Shown here in pieces: positions 39,780 through 48,262 of a stretch of 64,000 nucleotides of DNA (within the stretch, counting starts at the first letter, position 1; each line of letters starts with the position of its first letter). Under the pieces are notes generated by a model. The model was given only the letters and a program-made list of their open reading frames with translations. It was not told the origin of the DNA and searched no databases. The translations under genes and the position numbers were made by a program. Source of the stretch: Streptomyces sp. Tue6028 (lineage in GTDB: Bacteria; Actinomycetota; Actinomycetes; Streptomycetales; Streptomycetaceae); the NCBI RefSeq assembly GCF_002300165.1, contig NZ_MLCE01000013.1, forward strand, positions 124,001 to 188,000, in the 5' to 3' direction.

Positions 39780-40979
39780 CTACGGGTTCAGGAGGACGAG
39801 GTCGTCCCGGTGGATGACCTCCCGCTCGTACTCCGGGCCCAGCTCGCGCGCCAGCTCCCGGGTCGAACGGCCGATGAGCCGGGGGATCTCCTTGGCGTCG
39901 AAGTTCACCAGGCCCCGTGCGACCGCCCGGCCCGTGCCGTCGCGCAGTTCGACCGGGTCGCCCGCGGTGAACTCGCCCTCGACGGCCGCGATGCCCGCCG
40001 GCAGCAGGGACTTGCGCCGCTCGACCACGGCGCGCACGGCCCCGTCGTCCAGCACGAGCGCACCCTGCGGGGTGGAGGCGTGCTGGAGCCACAGCAAGCG
40101 GTCCGCGGACCGCTTGCCGGTGGGGTGGAAGTACGTGCCGGTGTCCCCGCCCGCGAGGGCGTCGGCGGCGTGGACGGCGCTGGTCAGCACCACCGGGATG
40201 CCGGCCGCGGCGGCGATCCGGGCGGCCTCGACCTTGGTGACCATGCCGCCGGTGCCGACGCCGGCCTTGCCCGCACTGCCGATCTCGACGTGCGCGAGGT
40301 CGTCGGGGCCGTGCACCTGCGCTATCCGCGAGGTGCCCGGCTTGCTCGGATCGCCGTCGTACACGCCGTCGACGTCGGAGAGGAGGACCAGCAGATCGGC
40401 CCGGACGAGGTGGGCGACGAGGGCGGCGAGACGGTCGTTGTCGCCGAAGCGGATCTCGTCCGTGGCGACGGTGTCGTTCTCGTTGACGACCGGGAGGGCG
40501 CCCATCGCGAGGAGCTTGTCGAGGGTGCGGGAGGCGTTGCGGTGGTGGGCGCGGCGGCTGGTGTCGTCGGAGGTGAGGAGCACCTGCCCGACGCGGATGC
40601 CGTAGCGGGCGAAGGAGGCGGTGTAGCGGGCGACGAGGAGTCCTTGGCCGACGCTGGCGGCGGCCTGCTGCCGGGCGAGGTCCTTGGGGCGGCGGCGCAG
40701 TCCCAGCGGCGCGAGTCCGGCGGCGATGGCTCCGGACGAGACGAGGACGATCTCCCTCTCGCCCCCGCTGCGGCCCTTGGCGAGGACGTCGACGAGGGCG
40801 TCGACGCGGTCCGCGTCGAGCCCGCCGGAGGCCGTGGTCAGCGACGAGGAGCCCACTTTGACGACGACCCGGTGGGCCTGCGCCACAGCACTTCGGTGGG
40901 CGGGCGCCGCAGCACTCCCGTGGGCGTGCGCCCCAGCACTTCCGTCGGCGTGCGTCTCGCTCTGCCTTGCGCCTGCCAC
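39780..40979 (-). CDS. proB: Glutamate 5-kinase
   Basis: 399 aa from GTG 40979. Amino-acid-kinase domain with VVVKVGSSSLTT, VSSGAIAAG, VVNENDTVATDEIRFGDND and GTGGMVTKVEAA, then a C-terminal PUA domain (GEFTAGDPVELRDGTGRAVARG). It phosphorylates glutamate, the first and feedback-controlled step to proline. The first ~35 residues are an extra segment built from an 8-residue tandem repeat and are not part of the kinase fold. A start further downstream cannot be excluded. Confidence 0.96.
   Translation of the reverse strand: MAGARQSETHADGSAGAHAHGSAAAPAHRSAVAQAHRVVVKVGSSSLTTASGGLDADRVDALVDVLAKGRSGGEREIVLVSSGAIAAGLAPLGLRRRPKDLARQQAAASVGQGLLVARYTASFARYGIRVGQVLLTSDDTSRRAHHRNASRTLDKLLAMGALPVVNENDTVATDEIRFGDNDRLAALVAHLVRADLLVLLSDVDGVYDGDPSKPGTSRIAQVHGPDDLAHVEIGSAGKAGVGTGGMVTKVEAARIAAAAGIPVVLTSAVHAADALAGGDTGTYFHPTGKRSADRLLWLQHASTPQGALVLDDGAVRAVVERRKSLLPAGIAAVEGEFTAGDPVELRDGTGRAVARGLVNFDAKEIPRLIGRSTRELARELGPEYEREVIHRDDLVLLNP
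40886..40957. repeat. Three tandem 24-bp repeats in the 5' end of proB
   Basis: Units begin CAGCACTTCGGTGGG (40886), CAGCACTCCCGTGGG (40910) and CAGCACTTCCGTCGG (40934). In protein they read THADGSAG, AHAHGSAA, APAHRSAV. Confidence 0.85.
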
Positions 40980-41099
40980 GTGCCGTGTGTCCCCTCGCGT
41001 AGGTCCGTTACCCCGCCCGGCAATCTACGCGAAGGGGAAGGCGATGCGCCCGCCGGTCCAGCTGCCGGACGGCGCCCCGTAGTCGGACGCTCACAGGTC

Positions 41100-41168
41100 G
41101 CGTATGCAAAAAAGGTTGTACGGGTTGCGCATAGTAAATAAAGACGACGCAAAGTTAAGTTGAATGTT
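41100..41168 (+). promoter_or_regulatory. AT-rich promoter region ahead of the wall-polymer locus
   Basis: About 70 bases of unusually low GC (GCAAAAAAGG, ATAGTAAATAAAGACG, AAAGTTAAGTTGAATG) separate proB from the divergent pyruvyl transferase. It probably holds the promoter of the latter; no clean hexamers are assigned. Confidence 0.45.
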
Positions 41169-42590
41169 GTGGCACTCAACGATCACCCTGTGAAGCGCAT
41201 ACTCCTGAGATCCGGGAAGAGTCCGTACGACGTGATCCCCCTGGAGGAGGCCCTCCATCAGGATGTGATCGCCACCAACTCGGGCAATCTGATCTTCAGC
41301 GACGCCGCGCACAAGATCCTCGAAACACCGCGGACCGAGGTCGTGTCCAACGGCATCCGCACCGACGTGAGCGCCGCGGGCCGGATCAACGAGGAGTTCG
41401 ACGCGTTCGTCATACCCCTGGCCAACGCGTTCCGGCCCTCGTTCGAGCCGCAGCTCAGGCGACTGACGCGGCTCATAAGGAAGTTGAAGATCCCGGTGGT
41501 CGTGCCGGGCATCGGCGCGCAGACCGGCCTCGGCTACAACCCGGCCCGGCTCAAGCCCATGGAACCGTCCGTCCGCGACTTCGTCTCCGCGGTCCTGGAC
41601 CACAGCGCCTCGATCGGGGTGCGCGGCGAGTTCACCGAGCGCTATCTGAAGGACATGGGGTTCAAGGACGTCGAGGTCATCGGCTGTCCTTCACTGTTCA
41701 TGTACGGCAAGGACCTCGACGTGCGCAAGCGTGCGGAGTCACTCGGCCCGGAGGCCCGGATCGCGGTGAACGGCTCGCACAGCGCGGTGAAGTCGCAGGG
41801 GCTCGGGCGTGTCATCGACCGCGTCCACGCGCGCTATCCGCATCTGCGCTTCATCGGTCAGAACCTCAGCGACGCCCGGCAGTTGCACTGGCGTGACCTG
41901 TCGGACCCGAACGCGGCCGTCACCGCGATGCCCACGCACCCCGACCACCCGATGTACCGCGAGGACAAGGTCCGCGTGTACATCGACCCGGTCACCTGGA
42001 TCGACGACCTGCGGGACTTCGACTTCTCCTTCGGCTCCCGCATCCACGGCAACATCGCGGCGCTGCTCGCGGGTACGCCCGCGACGGTGCTGTGCGGCGA
42101 CTCGCGCACCCTGGAGCTGTGCCGCTACTTCGGCATCCCGCACCGGCAGATCACCAAGCTGCCGGAGGACCTCGACCCGGCCGAGCTGTACGCGGAGGCC
42201 GACTTCAGCTCCCTGACGGGCGGCCACCAGGAGCGTTTCGAGCGCTTCATCGGTTTCCTGGACCGCAACGGCCTGGAGAACACCTTCACGCACGGCGACG
42301 CGGGCGCGGCCTACGAGGAGCGCATCCGCTCCCTCCGCTTCCCGCCCGGGATCCGCCCCTGGAACGAGACGGACATCGCCTCGCTCAGCGCGCGTTTCGG
42401 CTGGCTCCAGACACGTATCACCGAACTGTCCACGGACAACGCCCAGTTGCGGCGGGACCTGGCACGGGCCGGCAAGGTGTCGAGGGCCCTGGCGGGACCA
42501 GGCGGTACGGGAGAGCGCTCGGTCTACCGTCGGGCCCGGCGAGCGGTGGGGCGGCCCTTGCGCAAGGCACTTCAGTCCGGTCGGCAGTAG
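41169..42590 (+). CDS. Polysaccharide pyruvyl transferase family protein
   Basis: 473 aa from GTG 41169 (M/VALNDHPVKRILLRSG); a TTG nine bases earlier also opens the frame. The PF04230-type fold has VVVPGIGAQTGLGYN, SIGVRGEFTERYLKDMG, VIGCPSLFMYG and FSFGSRIHGNIAALLAGTPA. A C-terminal coiled coil and basic tail (~80 residues) follow. Such enzymes ketalise pyruvate onto sugars of wall polymers or exopolysaccharides. It starts the 41-49 kb wall-polymer locus, divergent from proB and convergent with the GT2 gene. Confidence 0.88.
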   Translation: MALNDHPVKRILLRSGKSPYDVIPLEEALHQDVIATNSGNLIFSDAAHKILETPRTEVVSNGIRTDVSAAGRINEEFDAFVIPLANAFRPSFEPQLRRLTRLIRKLKIPVVVPGIGAQTGLGYNPARLKPMEPSVRDFVSAVLDHSASIGVRGEFTERYLKDMGFKDVEVIGCPSLFMYGKDLDVRKRAESLGPEARIAVNGSHSAVKSQGLGRVIDRVHARYPHLRFIGQNLSDARQLHWRDLSDPNAAVTAMPTHPDHPMYREDKVRVYIDPVTWIDDLRDFDFSFGSRIHGNIAALLAGTPATVLCGDSRTLELCRYFGIPHRQITKLPEDLDPAELYAEADFSSLTGGHQERFERFIGFLDRNGLENTFTHGDAGAAYEERIRSLRFPPGIRPWNETDIASLSARFGWLQTRITELSTDNAQLRRDLARAGKVSRALAGPGGTGERSVYRRARRAVGRPLRKALQSGRQ

Positions 42591-42614
42591 CCCGGCCGGC
42601 GGGCCCGCGCCGGG
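42591..42614. terminator. GC-rich hairpin between convergent genes
   Basis: CCCGGC (42591-42596) pairs with GCCGGG (42609-42614), with further internal GC pairing, directly after the pyruvyl transferase stop and before the GT2 stop. Confidence 0.4.
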
Positions 42615-42636
42615 TGGGGCGACGGGGACGGGGCGC

Positions 42637-43827
42637 CTACGCCGTCGCGCGGCGCGGGCCCAGCACACGGCGGGCCAGCCTGCGCAGCCGCGGCAGACGC
42701 CGCTTGCGCGGCCTGAAGCCCTCGATGGCGGCCGCCTCGCGGCTCGTGGGGACGTAGCAGCTGTCGGGGACGCCCGCGGCCGGGTCGCGGAAGTGGGGAT
42801 AGGCGAGGTAGGCCTTGCGGCCCCGGTCCTCGAGGACCGCCTCGGGTTCCTTCTTGGCCTTGATGAACTCCAGTACGTCGACGAGGAGATCACCTCGCCC
42901 CTGGGCGACCAGGTGGAGTCGCAGCCGCTCGTGGACCTTGAGGCGGCCCGCGACACCGGGGTGCCAGTGCGCGGCCAGCAGCGGCTCGGCCAGGTCGAGC
43001 TTGTGGCGCCGGACCTTCTCGCTCTGCTTGAGGTAGCCGGGGCCGAACTGCGGGATCAGGGTCACGAGTAAGGGCCGGATCATCAGGGCGTCGCGGCGCG
43101 GCCCCGGGGGCACCAGGTCGGCGATGAGCCCCATCAGGGCGCGCGCCGAGTCGAAGCGCAGGGTGTAACCGCCGCTCTTGGTGGCGTGTTTGCCGTCGTC
43201 GCGCCCCACCAGGTAGTAGCACTCGTAATCGGCGATCACGGAGACACCGTCGGCACGGAGGTAGGCCTCCATCGTGAACAGGGCGTCCTCGCCGGTCTTC
43301 AGCGATTCGTCGAAGTGCATGCCGTGCCGGGTGAGCAGGTCGCGGCGGAAGAGCTTCTGCGCGCTGAGCGTGAACTTGATGTTCGAGGAGAAGACGTCGG
43401 TGCGGGTCAGGTTCTTGGCCCACATCGACTTCGGGGCGTTCCTGTTGACCCCGACGACCTTGCCGAGGACCACGTCCGTGCCGTGTTCGTCGGCCATGGC
43501 GACCATGCGCTCCAGGGCCTCGGGGCCGAGGTGGTCGTCGGCGTCGAGGAAGAAGACGTACCGTCCGCGGGCCTTGCCGAGGCCGACGTTGCGCGGGCCG
43601 CTGGGGCCGCCCGAGTTCGGCTGACCGATGACCGTGACGGCCATGGGCGCGCGTTCGGCGAACTTCTCCAGGTACTCCCCCGTGCCGTCCGTGGACCCGT
43701 CGTCGACGGCGATCACTTCGATCCGTGCGGGGTCGAGTGTCTGGTGTTCCACCGACTCCAGGCACTTGACCAGGTACGGCATCGCTTCGTACGCCCCGAT
43801 GACGACGGTCACATCAGGCTGCGTCAC
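42637..43827 (-). CDS. Family 2 glycosyltransferase
   Basis: 396 aa from GTG 43827, with GAGGGG upstream. GT-A fold: VVIGAYEAMPYLVKCLESV, VIAVDDGSTDGTGEYL, GPRNVGLGKARGRYVFFLDADDH (the DXD-type metal site), and KTGEDALFTMEAYLR. The ~150-residue C-terminal helical extension is typical of GT2 enzymes of teichoic-acid-like polymers, and ends in a basic tail (RPRKRRLPRLRRLARR). In S. coelicolor a GT2 gene in the proB-obg interval has, to my memory, been linked to wall glycopolymers. It probably adds a sugar to the polymer made by its neighbours. Confidence 0.9.
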   Translation of the reverse strand: MTQPDVTVVIGAYEAMPYLVKCLESVEHQTLDPARIEVIAVDDGSTDGTGEYLEKFAERAPMAVTVIGQPNSGGPSGPRNVGLGKARGRYVFFLDADDHLGPEALERMVAMADEHGTDVVLGKVVGVNRNAPKSMWAKNLTRTDVFSSNIKFTLSAQKLFRRDLLTRHGMHFDESLKTGEDALFTMEAYLRADGVSVIADYECYYLVGRDDGKHATKSGGYTLRFDSARALMGLIADLVPPGPRRDALMIRPLLVTLIPQFGPGYLKQSEKVRRHKLDLAEPLLAAHWHPGVAGRLKVHERLRLHLVAQGRGDLLVDVLEFIKAKKEPEAVLEDRGRKAYLAYPHFRDPAAGVPDSCYVPTSREAAAIEGFRPRKRRLPRLRRLARRVLGPRRATA

Positions 43828-44039
43828 GTTTCCCCCTCGTTACGGGAAGTGTCATGGAACATTTCCCTCTTATCACCTCAATCGCTACCTAGAAGACGAC
43901 TGAAAGTACGTACCGGTTGCCCAGGGACGCTCACTTAGTGATCCAGCTCACAGCAGAGGGAGGGGCGCCCGGCGTGAGGTGCTCCACGCGTCAGGCTGGC
44001 AGGAGGACGTAAGAGGAGCGGGAAGAAGCGTAAGAAAAG

Positions 44040-44075
44040 GGCATGACCCCGAGGAGTGCTCCTCGGGGTCATGCC
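44040..44075 (-). terminator. Intrinsic terminator of the CDP-polyol phosphotransferase gene
   Basis: A perfect 16-base stem (44040-44055 with 44060-44075), 4-base loop, followed on the minus strand by TTTTCTT. It lies 19 bases after the stop at 44095. The 43828-44039 spacer holds no gene. Confidence 0.9.
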
Positions 44076-44094
44076 CTGGTGAAGACCGGTGGCG

Positions 44095-46227
44095 TCAGCC
44101 CGTGATCGCCGCGCCGTCCGTGTCGCCGGTCACCCGCTGGCCCGGCAGCACGTTCGCCAGATCACCGTCCGCGACCAGCTCGCTGTCGCTCGACAGGTCG
44201 GCGCCGACGGGCGCGCCGCCCTCCTGGCCGAGGTTGCGCGTCTCGGCCTTGCGCGCCAGGTCCCGCACCGCCGCGTTGAACTGGTCTATCGACGCCGGCT
44301 CGTCGGGGCCGAGCAGATACCGCTTCAGCTCCCGGCGGTCGGCGTCCTGGGCGTCGGCGTCCGAGTCGGCGACCGCGGTCAGCAGGTCGCCCAGTTCGGC
44401 CGCGGAGTTGGACAGGATGACGGCGGCGCGCACCGCGGTGTTCTGCCGCTTGAACTCCTCGACGCCGAGCTCGGCGGAGTCGGTGACCGCGTACGGCTTC
44501 CCGCTCGCGATGAAGTCGGAGACGACGCTGGAGATGTCGGAGACCATCGCGTCGGACACGTTGAAGCAGTCGTACAGACGCGGCTCGGCGCCCGTGATGA
44601 CCCGGTGCTCGAAGCTGCCGAAGGAACGCCAGTACGCCTCGTTCCACTCACCGCGCAGCCGGGCGACCTCCGCGTGCCTCTCGACGTCGACCACGCCGTC
44701 ACGGGTGGCCTCGGCCTCGTCGCCCTTGTCGGCGGCGGCGCCGGACAGCTCGGCCAGCCGGGCCTCGATGCGGGCCAGCTCGGCCTTCGCCTGCGTCTGC
44801 ACGGCGGCGTCGGCCGTGAAGCGCGAGTCGGCGGCACGCTCGGCGCCGGCCTTCTCGACCAGGGCGGTGATGCGCCGGTGGGCGGCGCCCGCCTCGGGGC
44901 TGACCGTGCCGGTGAAAGGGTGCGGCTTGTACAGGACGCGGACCGGCGGGTCGGCCTTCACCAGCTTGTTCACGATGTTCTCGCCGGCGAGGACGATCGA
45001 GGTGTTGCCGGGGTTGCCGTCCCAGCCCTCCCAGGTCGGTGCGTACAGCACGGTGGGGATACGGCCCTCGGGCACGCCCTGCCACGACTGGATCGGGGCC
45101 AGCTGCGGACGGCCCACCTCGACGATGTCGTCGTCGCGGACGCCGACGTCGGCTATGGCGTAGCGGTCGCGGCCCGCGCGGCCGGCGGTCCACACCTCGT
45201 CGTACGCCTTGCTGAACGGGTTGACGCTGGCGAGCTTGTCGCTGTCGCCGTGGCCGATGAAGACGTGCTTCATGGTCGGCACGCGCAGCATGTGGATGTT
45301 CTTGCCGACGTTCGCCGCGTAGAGCGCGACGCGCACCGTGGACAGGTCCATGTTCATCAGGTGCACACCGCCGGGCACGCAGACGACCGGGACGGTGGTC
45401 GGGGCCATGCGGTCCAGGATGGCGCGCTCACGGAGGATGATCAGCGGACGGGTGTCCAGCTGCTCCATCGTCTCCAGCCACATGTTGACCTGGTACGCCG
45501 AGTCCTTGGAGCCCGAGAAGTAGAGCACCGTCTCCGGGCGGTACTCGCGCAGCCAGTCGTCGACGGCCGCGAGGACCCTCTCGGCGTTCGGCGGGATCTT
45601 CCGGCCGCGGACGTACGGCACCAGCGCGGCGACGTACCCGAAGCCGAGCGCCACGGTGAGGCCGATGCCCACGAACCCGTAGACGTTGTTGTCGGTCGCC
45701 GCGGTCACCAGGACGCCGACGACGGCCGCCAGGTCGAGGTGGAGCATCTTCTCGGCCGAGCGGGACAGCAGCCGGCGCGGGGGCGCGTCCGGGATGCGGA
45801 TGCGCGAGGCCAGGTCGACATTGCGGGTGGCGACGGGCATCTTGCGGCGCAGCCGGATCAGCGTGATCAGCGCGCCGTGCGGGGCCTGGAAGCCGTAGAA
45901 GGCCAGGAAGCAGGCGATCGCCGCGTAGAAGACCAGGCTGTCGGACAGCTCCAACCGCGCCAGCAGCAGCACCAGGAGCAGCTGGCGGATCAGGAATCTG
46001 ATGGACAGACCGGCCCGCACCTTGCTGAGGCGGTTGATCAGATAGCTGCCGCGCCGGTGCAGATAGTGGTCCGCCAGGTACGTCACGGCGGCCGCGGCCG
46101 CGAAGGCTGCGACGCTCGGCAGGAGCGCGGCCAGCATCAGGCAGGGGAAGCCCAGCATCATGAGGGCCGCCGCGGCCAGCTCGGCCGCGCTGCCCACCCG
46201 GGCAACGCGAATAGCGGTGGAAATCAC
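44095..46227 (-). CDS. CDP-glycerol/ribitol phosphotransferase family protein (TagF-like) with membrane N-terminus
   Basis: 710 aa from GTG 46227. Four to six hydrophobic segments occupy residues ~10-215, then a catalytic domain with HVFIGHGDSDKLASVNP, VWTAGRAGRDRYA, TVLYAPTWEGWDG, LYKPHPFTG and MVSDISSVVSDFI. These are the Tag/TarF-type motifs that move polyol phosphate from a CDP-polyol to a growing chain. An unusual ~90-residue coiled-coil insert (about 455-545) splits the domain between the HPFTG and DCFNVSD motifs. The gene for the presumed CDP-polyol enzyme lies immediately upstream on the same strand. Confidence 0.9.
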   Translation of the reverse strand: MISTAIRVARVGSAAELAAAALMMLGFPCLMLAALLPSVAAFAAAAAVTYLADHYLHRRGSYLINRLSKVRAGLSIRFLIRQLLLVLLLARLELSDSLVFYAAIACFLAFYGFQAPHGALITLIRLRRKMPVATRNVDLASRIRIPDAPPRRLLSRSAEKMLHLDLAAVVGVLVTAATDNNVYGFVGIGLTVALGFGYVAALVPYVRGRKIPPNAERVLAAVDDWLREYRPETVLYFSGSKDSAYQVNMWLETMEQLDTRPLIILRERAILDRMAPTTVPVVCVPGGVHLMNMDLSTVRVALYAANVGKNIHMLRVPTMKHVFIGHGDSDKLASVNPFSKAYDEVWTAGRAGRDRYAIADVGVRDDDIVEVGRPQLAPIQSWQGVPEGRIPTVLYAPTWEGWDGNPGNTSIVLAGENIVNKLVKADPPVRVLYKPHPFTGTVSPEAGAAHRRITALVEKAGAERAADSRFTADAAVQTQAKAELARIEARLAELSGAAADKGDEAEATRDGVVDVERHAEVARLRGEWNEAYWRSFGSFEHRVITGAEPRLYDCFNVSDAMVSDISSVVSDFIASGKPYAVTDSAELGVEEFKRQNTAVRAAVILSNSAAELGDLLTAVADSDADAQDADRRELKRYLLGPDEPASIDQFNAAVRDLARKAETRNLGQEGGAPVGADLSSDSELVADGDLANVLPGQRVTGDTDGAAITG

Positions 46228-46339
46228 GAAGAAACCTGCTCTTGAGAGAGTGCCGGTTTGGTACGAAATTGGAGCTTCACTCCAGAAAGCCGGAAAAATG
46301 CAGGAAACGGCATTCCGCGGCGATCCGGAACCTTACGGA

Positions 46340-46388
46340 TTCAGGCCTCTGCGAATGCGCGGCAAACACGCAGCCACAGAGGCCTGAA
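46340..46388 (-). terminator. Hairpin downstream of the cytidylyltransferase-reductase gene
   Basis: TTCAGGCCTCTG (46340-46351) pairs with CAGAGGCCTGAA (46377-46388) around a 25-base loop, 24 bases after the stop at 46412. It may limit read-through into the phosphotransferase. Confidence 0.7.
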
Positions 46389-46411
46389 TTCCATAAAAAG
46401 CTATACGGTGA

Positions 46412-47911
46412 TTATGCCACGCCGTCCTGGCGGTCCAGAACGCTGGCCAGCGCCGCCTCGAATCCGGAGGCCTTGCCCGCGCCCGCCGTCGGGTCCTGCT
46501 GGCGGACGTCGATGACGTGACCGGTGAGCTCGGAGAGCAGGACGTCGAGCGAGGTGTGCGCCACGGCCTCGGAGGACAGCAGCGAGCCCGCGGGCTCCTG
46601 GCCGAACGCCTTGGTGCGCATGGGGGTCGCGGTGCGCTCGGGGTTGATGCAGTTGACGCGGATGCCGTCGCCGGCCCACTCGTCGGACAGCGCCTGGGTG
46701 AGGTTCACCATGGCGGCCTTGGTCGAGGAGTAGAGGCTGTACTCGGCGCGACCGCGGGTGTAGCTGCTGGAGGTGTAGAGCAGCAACTGGCCCTTGGTCT
46801 CGGCGAGGTACTTGTAGGAGGAGCGCGCGATCTGCACCGGGGCCAGGTAGTTGACCTTCAGCGCTTCCTCGATCGTGGCGTTGTCCGTCTCGGCGAGCTT
46901 GCCGATGCGCAGCACGCCAGCGGTGTTGATGACGTAGTCGATGCGCCCGGTCTCCGCGTACGCCGTGGACAGCGCGTCGTCGACCTCCTCGGGGTTCTCG
47001 ACGTGCGTGCCGGTGGTCGAGCGGCCGAGCGCGTACGTCTTCGCGCCGTAGCCCTCGGCGAGTTCGGCGATGTCCTTGCCGATGCCGTACGAACCGCCGA
47101 AGACCACCACGGTCTTGCCGGTGAGCAGCTCGCGGTAGGCGGCCTCGTCGGCCTGCTCGGGCGCGGCGGTGGAGGCCAGCTGGAAGAGCTTGTCGGCGAT
47201 GAACACGTCGACGGGCTGCGTGACCTTCATGTTGTACTCGTCACCCGCGACGACGTGGATCGGCACGTCCGGCAGGTACTTGAGCACCACGGAACAGTCG
47301 TCGGTGGCCTGGAAGTTGGGGTCCCCGGCCGCGACCTCGTAGGCGCGGCGGATGGTGGACAGCTTGAACGCCTGGGGCGTCTGACCGCGGCGCAGCCGGG
47401 AGCGGTCCGGGATCTCGGTGATGAACTCGCCGTCCTCGCCGTGGGTGCGGGTCACGATGATCGTGTCCGCGGACGGGATGGCGACGTCGACGGCCTGGTA
47501 GCGCTCGAGAGCCGTGACGCAGTCGTCTATGACGCGCTCGGACAGCAGCGGACGCACGGCGTCGTGGAACAGCACGTTGCGGTCCTCGCCCTCGGCGAGG
47601 CCCTCACCGAGAGCGCTGATGGCGCGCTCGGTGGTCTCGTTCCGCGTCGAACCGCCCTCGATCACCTTGGCGACCTTCTTCAGCCCGGCCTTGGCGACGA
47701 TCTTCTCGACGTCCGGCACGTAACCCGGGGCCATCAGCACGATGATGTCGTCGATGGAGTCGGCCTTCTCGAAGGTCGTCAGCGTGTGCTCGATGACGGC
47801 CTTGCCGGCGATCTTCAGCAGCTGCTTCGGAATCGACAGACCCACGCGCTGACCGGTGCCACCAGCCAGGATCACTGCGGTGGTACGGGGCTTGGCAAAG
47901 TGCTCAGACAC
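46412..47911 (-). CDS. Bifunctional cytidylyltransferase/SDR reductase (CDP-ribitol synthase type)
   Basis: 499 aa from GTG 47911 (M/VSEHFAKPRTTAVILAGG). N-terminal IspD/TarI-like domain: LAGGTGQRVGLSIPKQLL, FHDAVRPLLSERVIDDC, RRGQTPQAFKL. C-terminal short-chain dehydrogenase: FGGSYGIGKDIAELAEGYGA and YSLYSSTKAAM with the YxxxK pair. The same fusion in Haemophilus (Bcs1/Acs1) reduces ribulose-5-phosphate and couples ribitol-5-phosphate to CTP, giving CDP-ribitol. With the TagF-like gene downstream this predicts a ribitol-phosphate wall polymer. A different polyol is possible. Confidence 0.9.
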   Translation of the reverse strand: MSEHFAKPRTTAVILAGGTGQRVGLSIPKQLLKIAGKAVIEHTLTTFEKADSIDDIIVLMAPGYVPDVEKIVAKAGLKKVAKVIEGGSTRNETTERAISALGEGLAEGEDRNVLFHDAVRPLLSERVIDDCVTALERYQAVDVAIPSADTIIVTRTHGEDGEFITEIPDRSRLRRGQTPQAFKLSTIRRAYEVAAGDPNFQATDDCSVVLKYLPDVPIHVVAGDEYNMKVTQPVDVFIADKLFQLASTAAPEQADEAAYRELLTGKTVVVFGGSYGIGKDIAELAEGYGAKTYALGRSTTGTHVENPEEVDDALSTAYAETGRIDYVINTAGVLRIGKLAETDNATIEEALKVNYLAPVQIARSSYKYLAETKGQLLLYTSSSYTRGRAEYSLYSSTKAAMVNLTQALSDEWAGDGIRVNCINPERTATPMRTKAFGQEPAGSLLSSEAVAHTSLDVLLSELTGHVIDVRQQDPTAGAGKASGFEAALASVLDRQDGVA

Positions 47912-48262
47912 AGGTGACCTACCTTGGGGCGACAGGGAACCCGGGAATGGTCCCACTTACGGTTACTGCCATGCAAGGTGAGCGCCCTCTACTGCATATG
48001 TGCGCGCAACCGGTTATTCACCTTGTGCGCAGGAGACTTCCGAGAAACGGGACCGGATTGTCCTGTTTTGCTGTGAGTAACTGCACACGATTTCCGTGCG
48101 TCCTTCACGTCACGGACCGCACACCGGTCCCGGGCGCCACACCTCTTTCGACTTCAGGTGTCACGGCTCGTATTCGCCGTGACCACCGTCCGTCTCCGGT
48201 ACCGCGGTTCCGGCCCGCGGTACTTGTGGCACCGCGGTTCTCGGCCACCGCGGCACCCGACC
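47912..48262. other. Intergenic, no gene seen
   Basis: 351 bases between two minus-strand genes. The part next to the cytidylyltransferase is less GC-rich (CATATG, GGTTATTCACC) and probably holds its promoter. The distal part has short repeats of CCGCGGT near 48200-48250. Confidence 0.5.
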
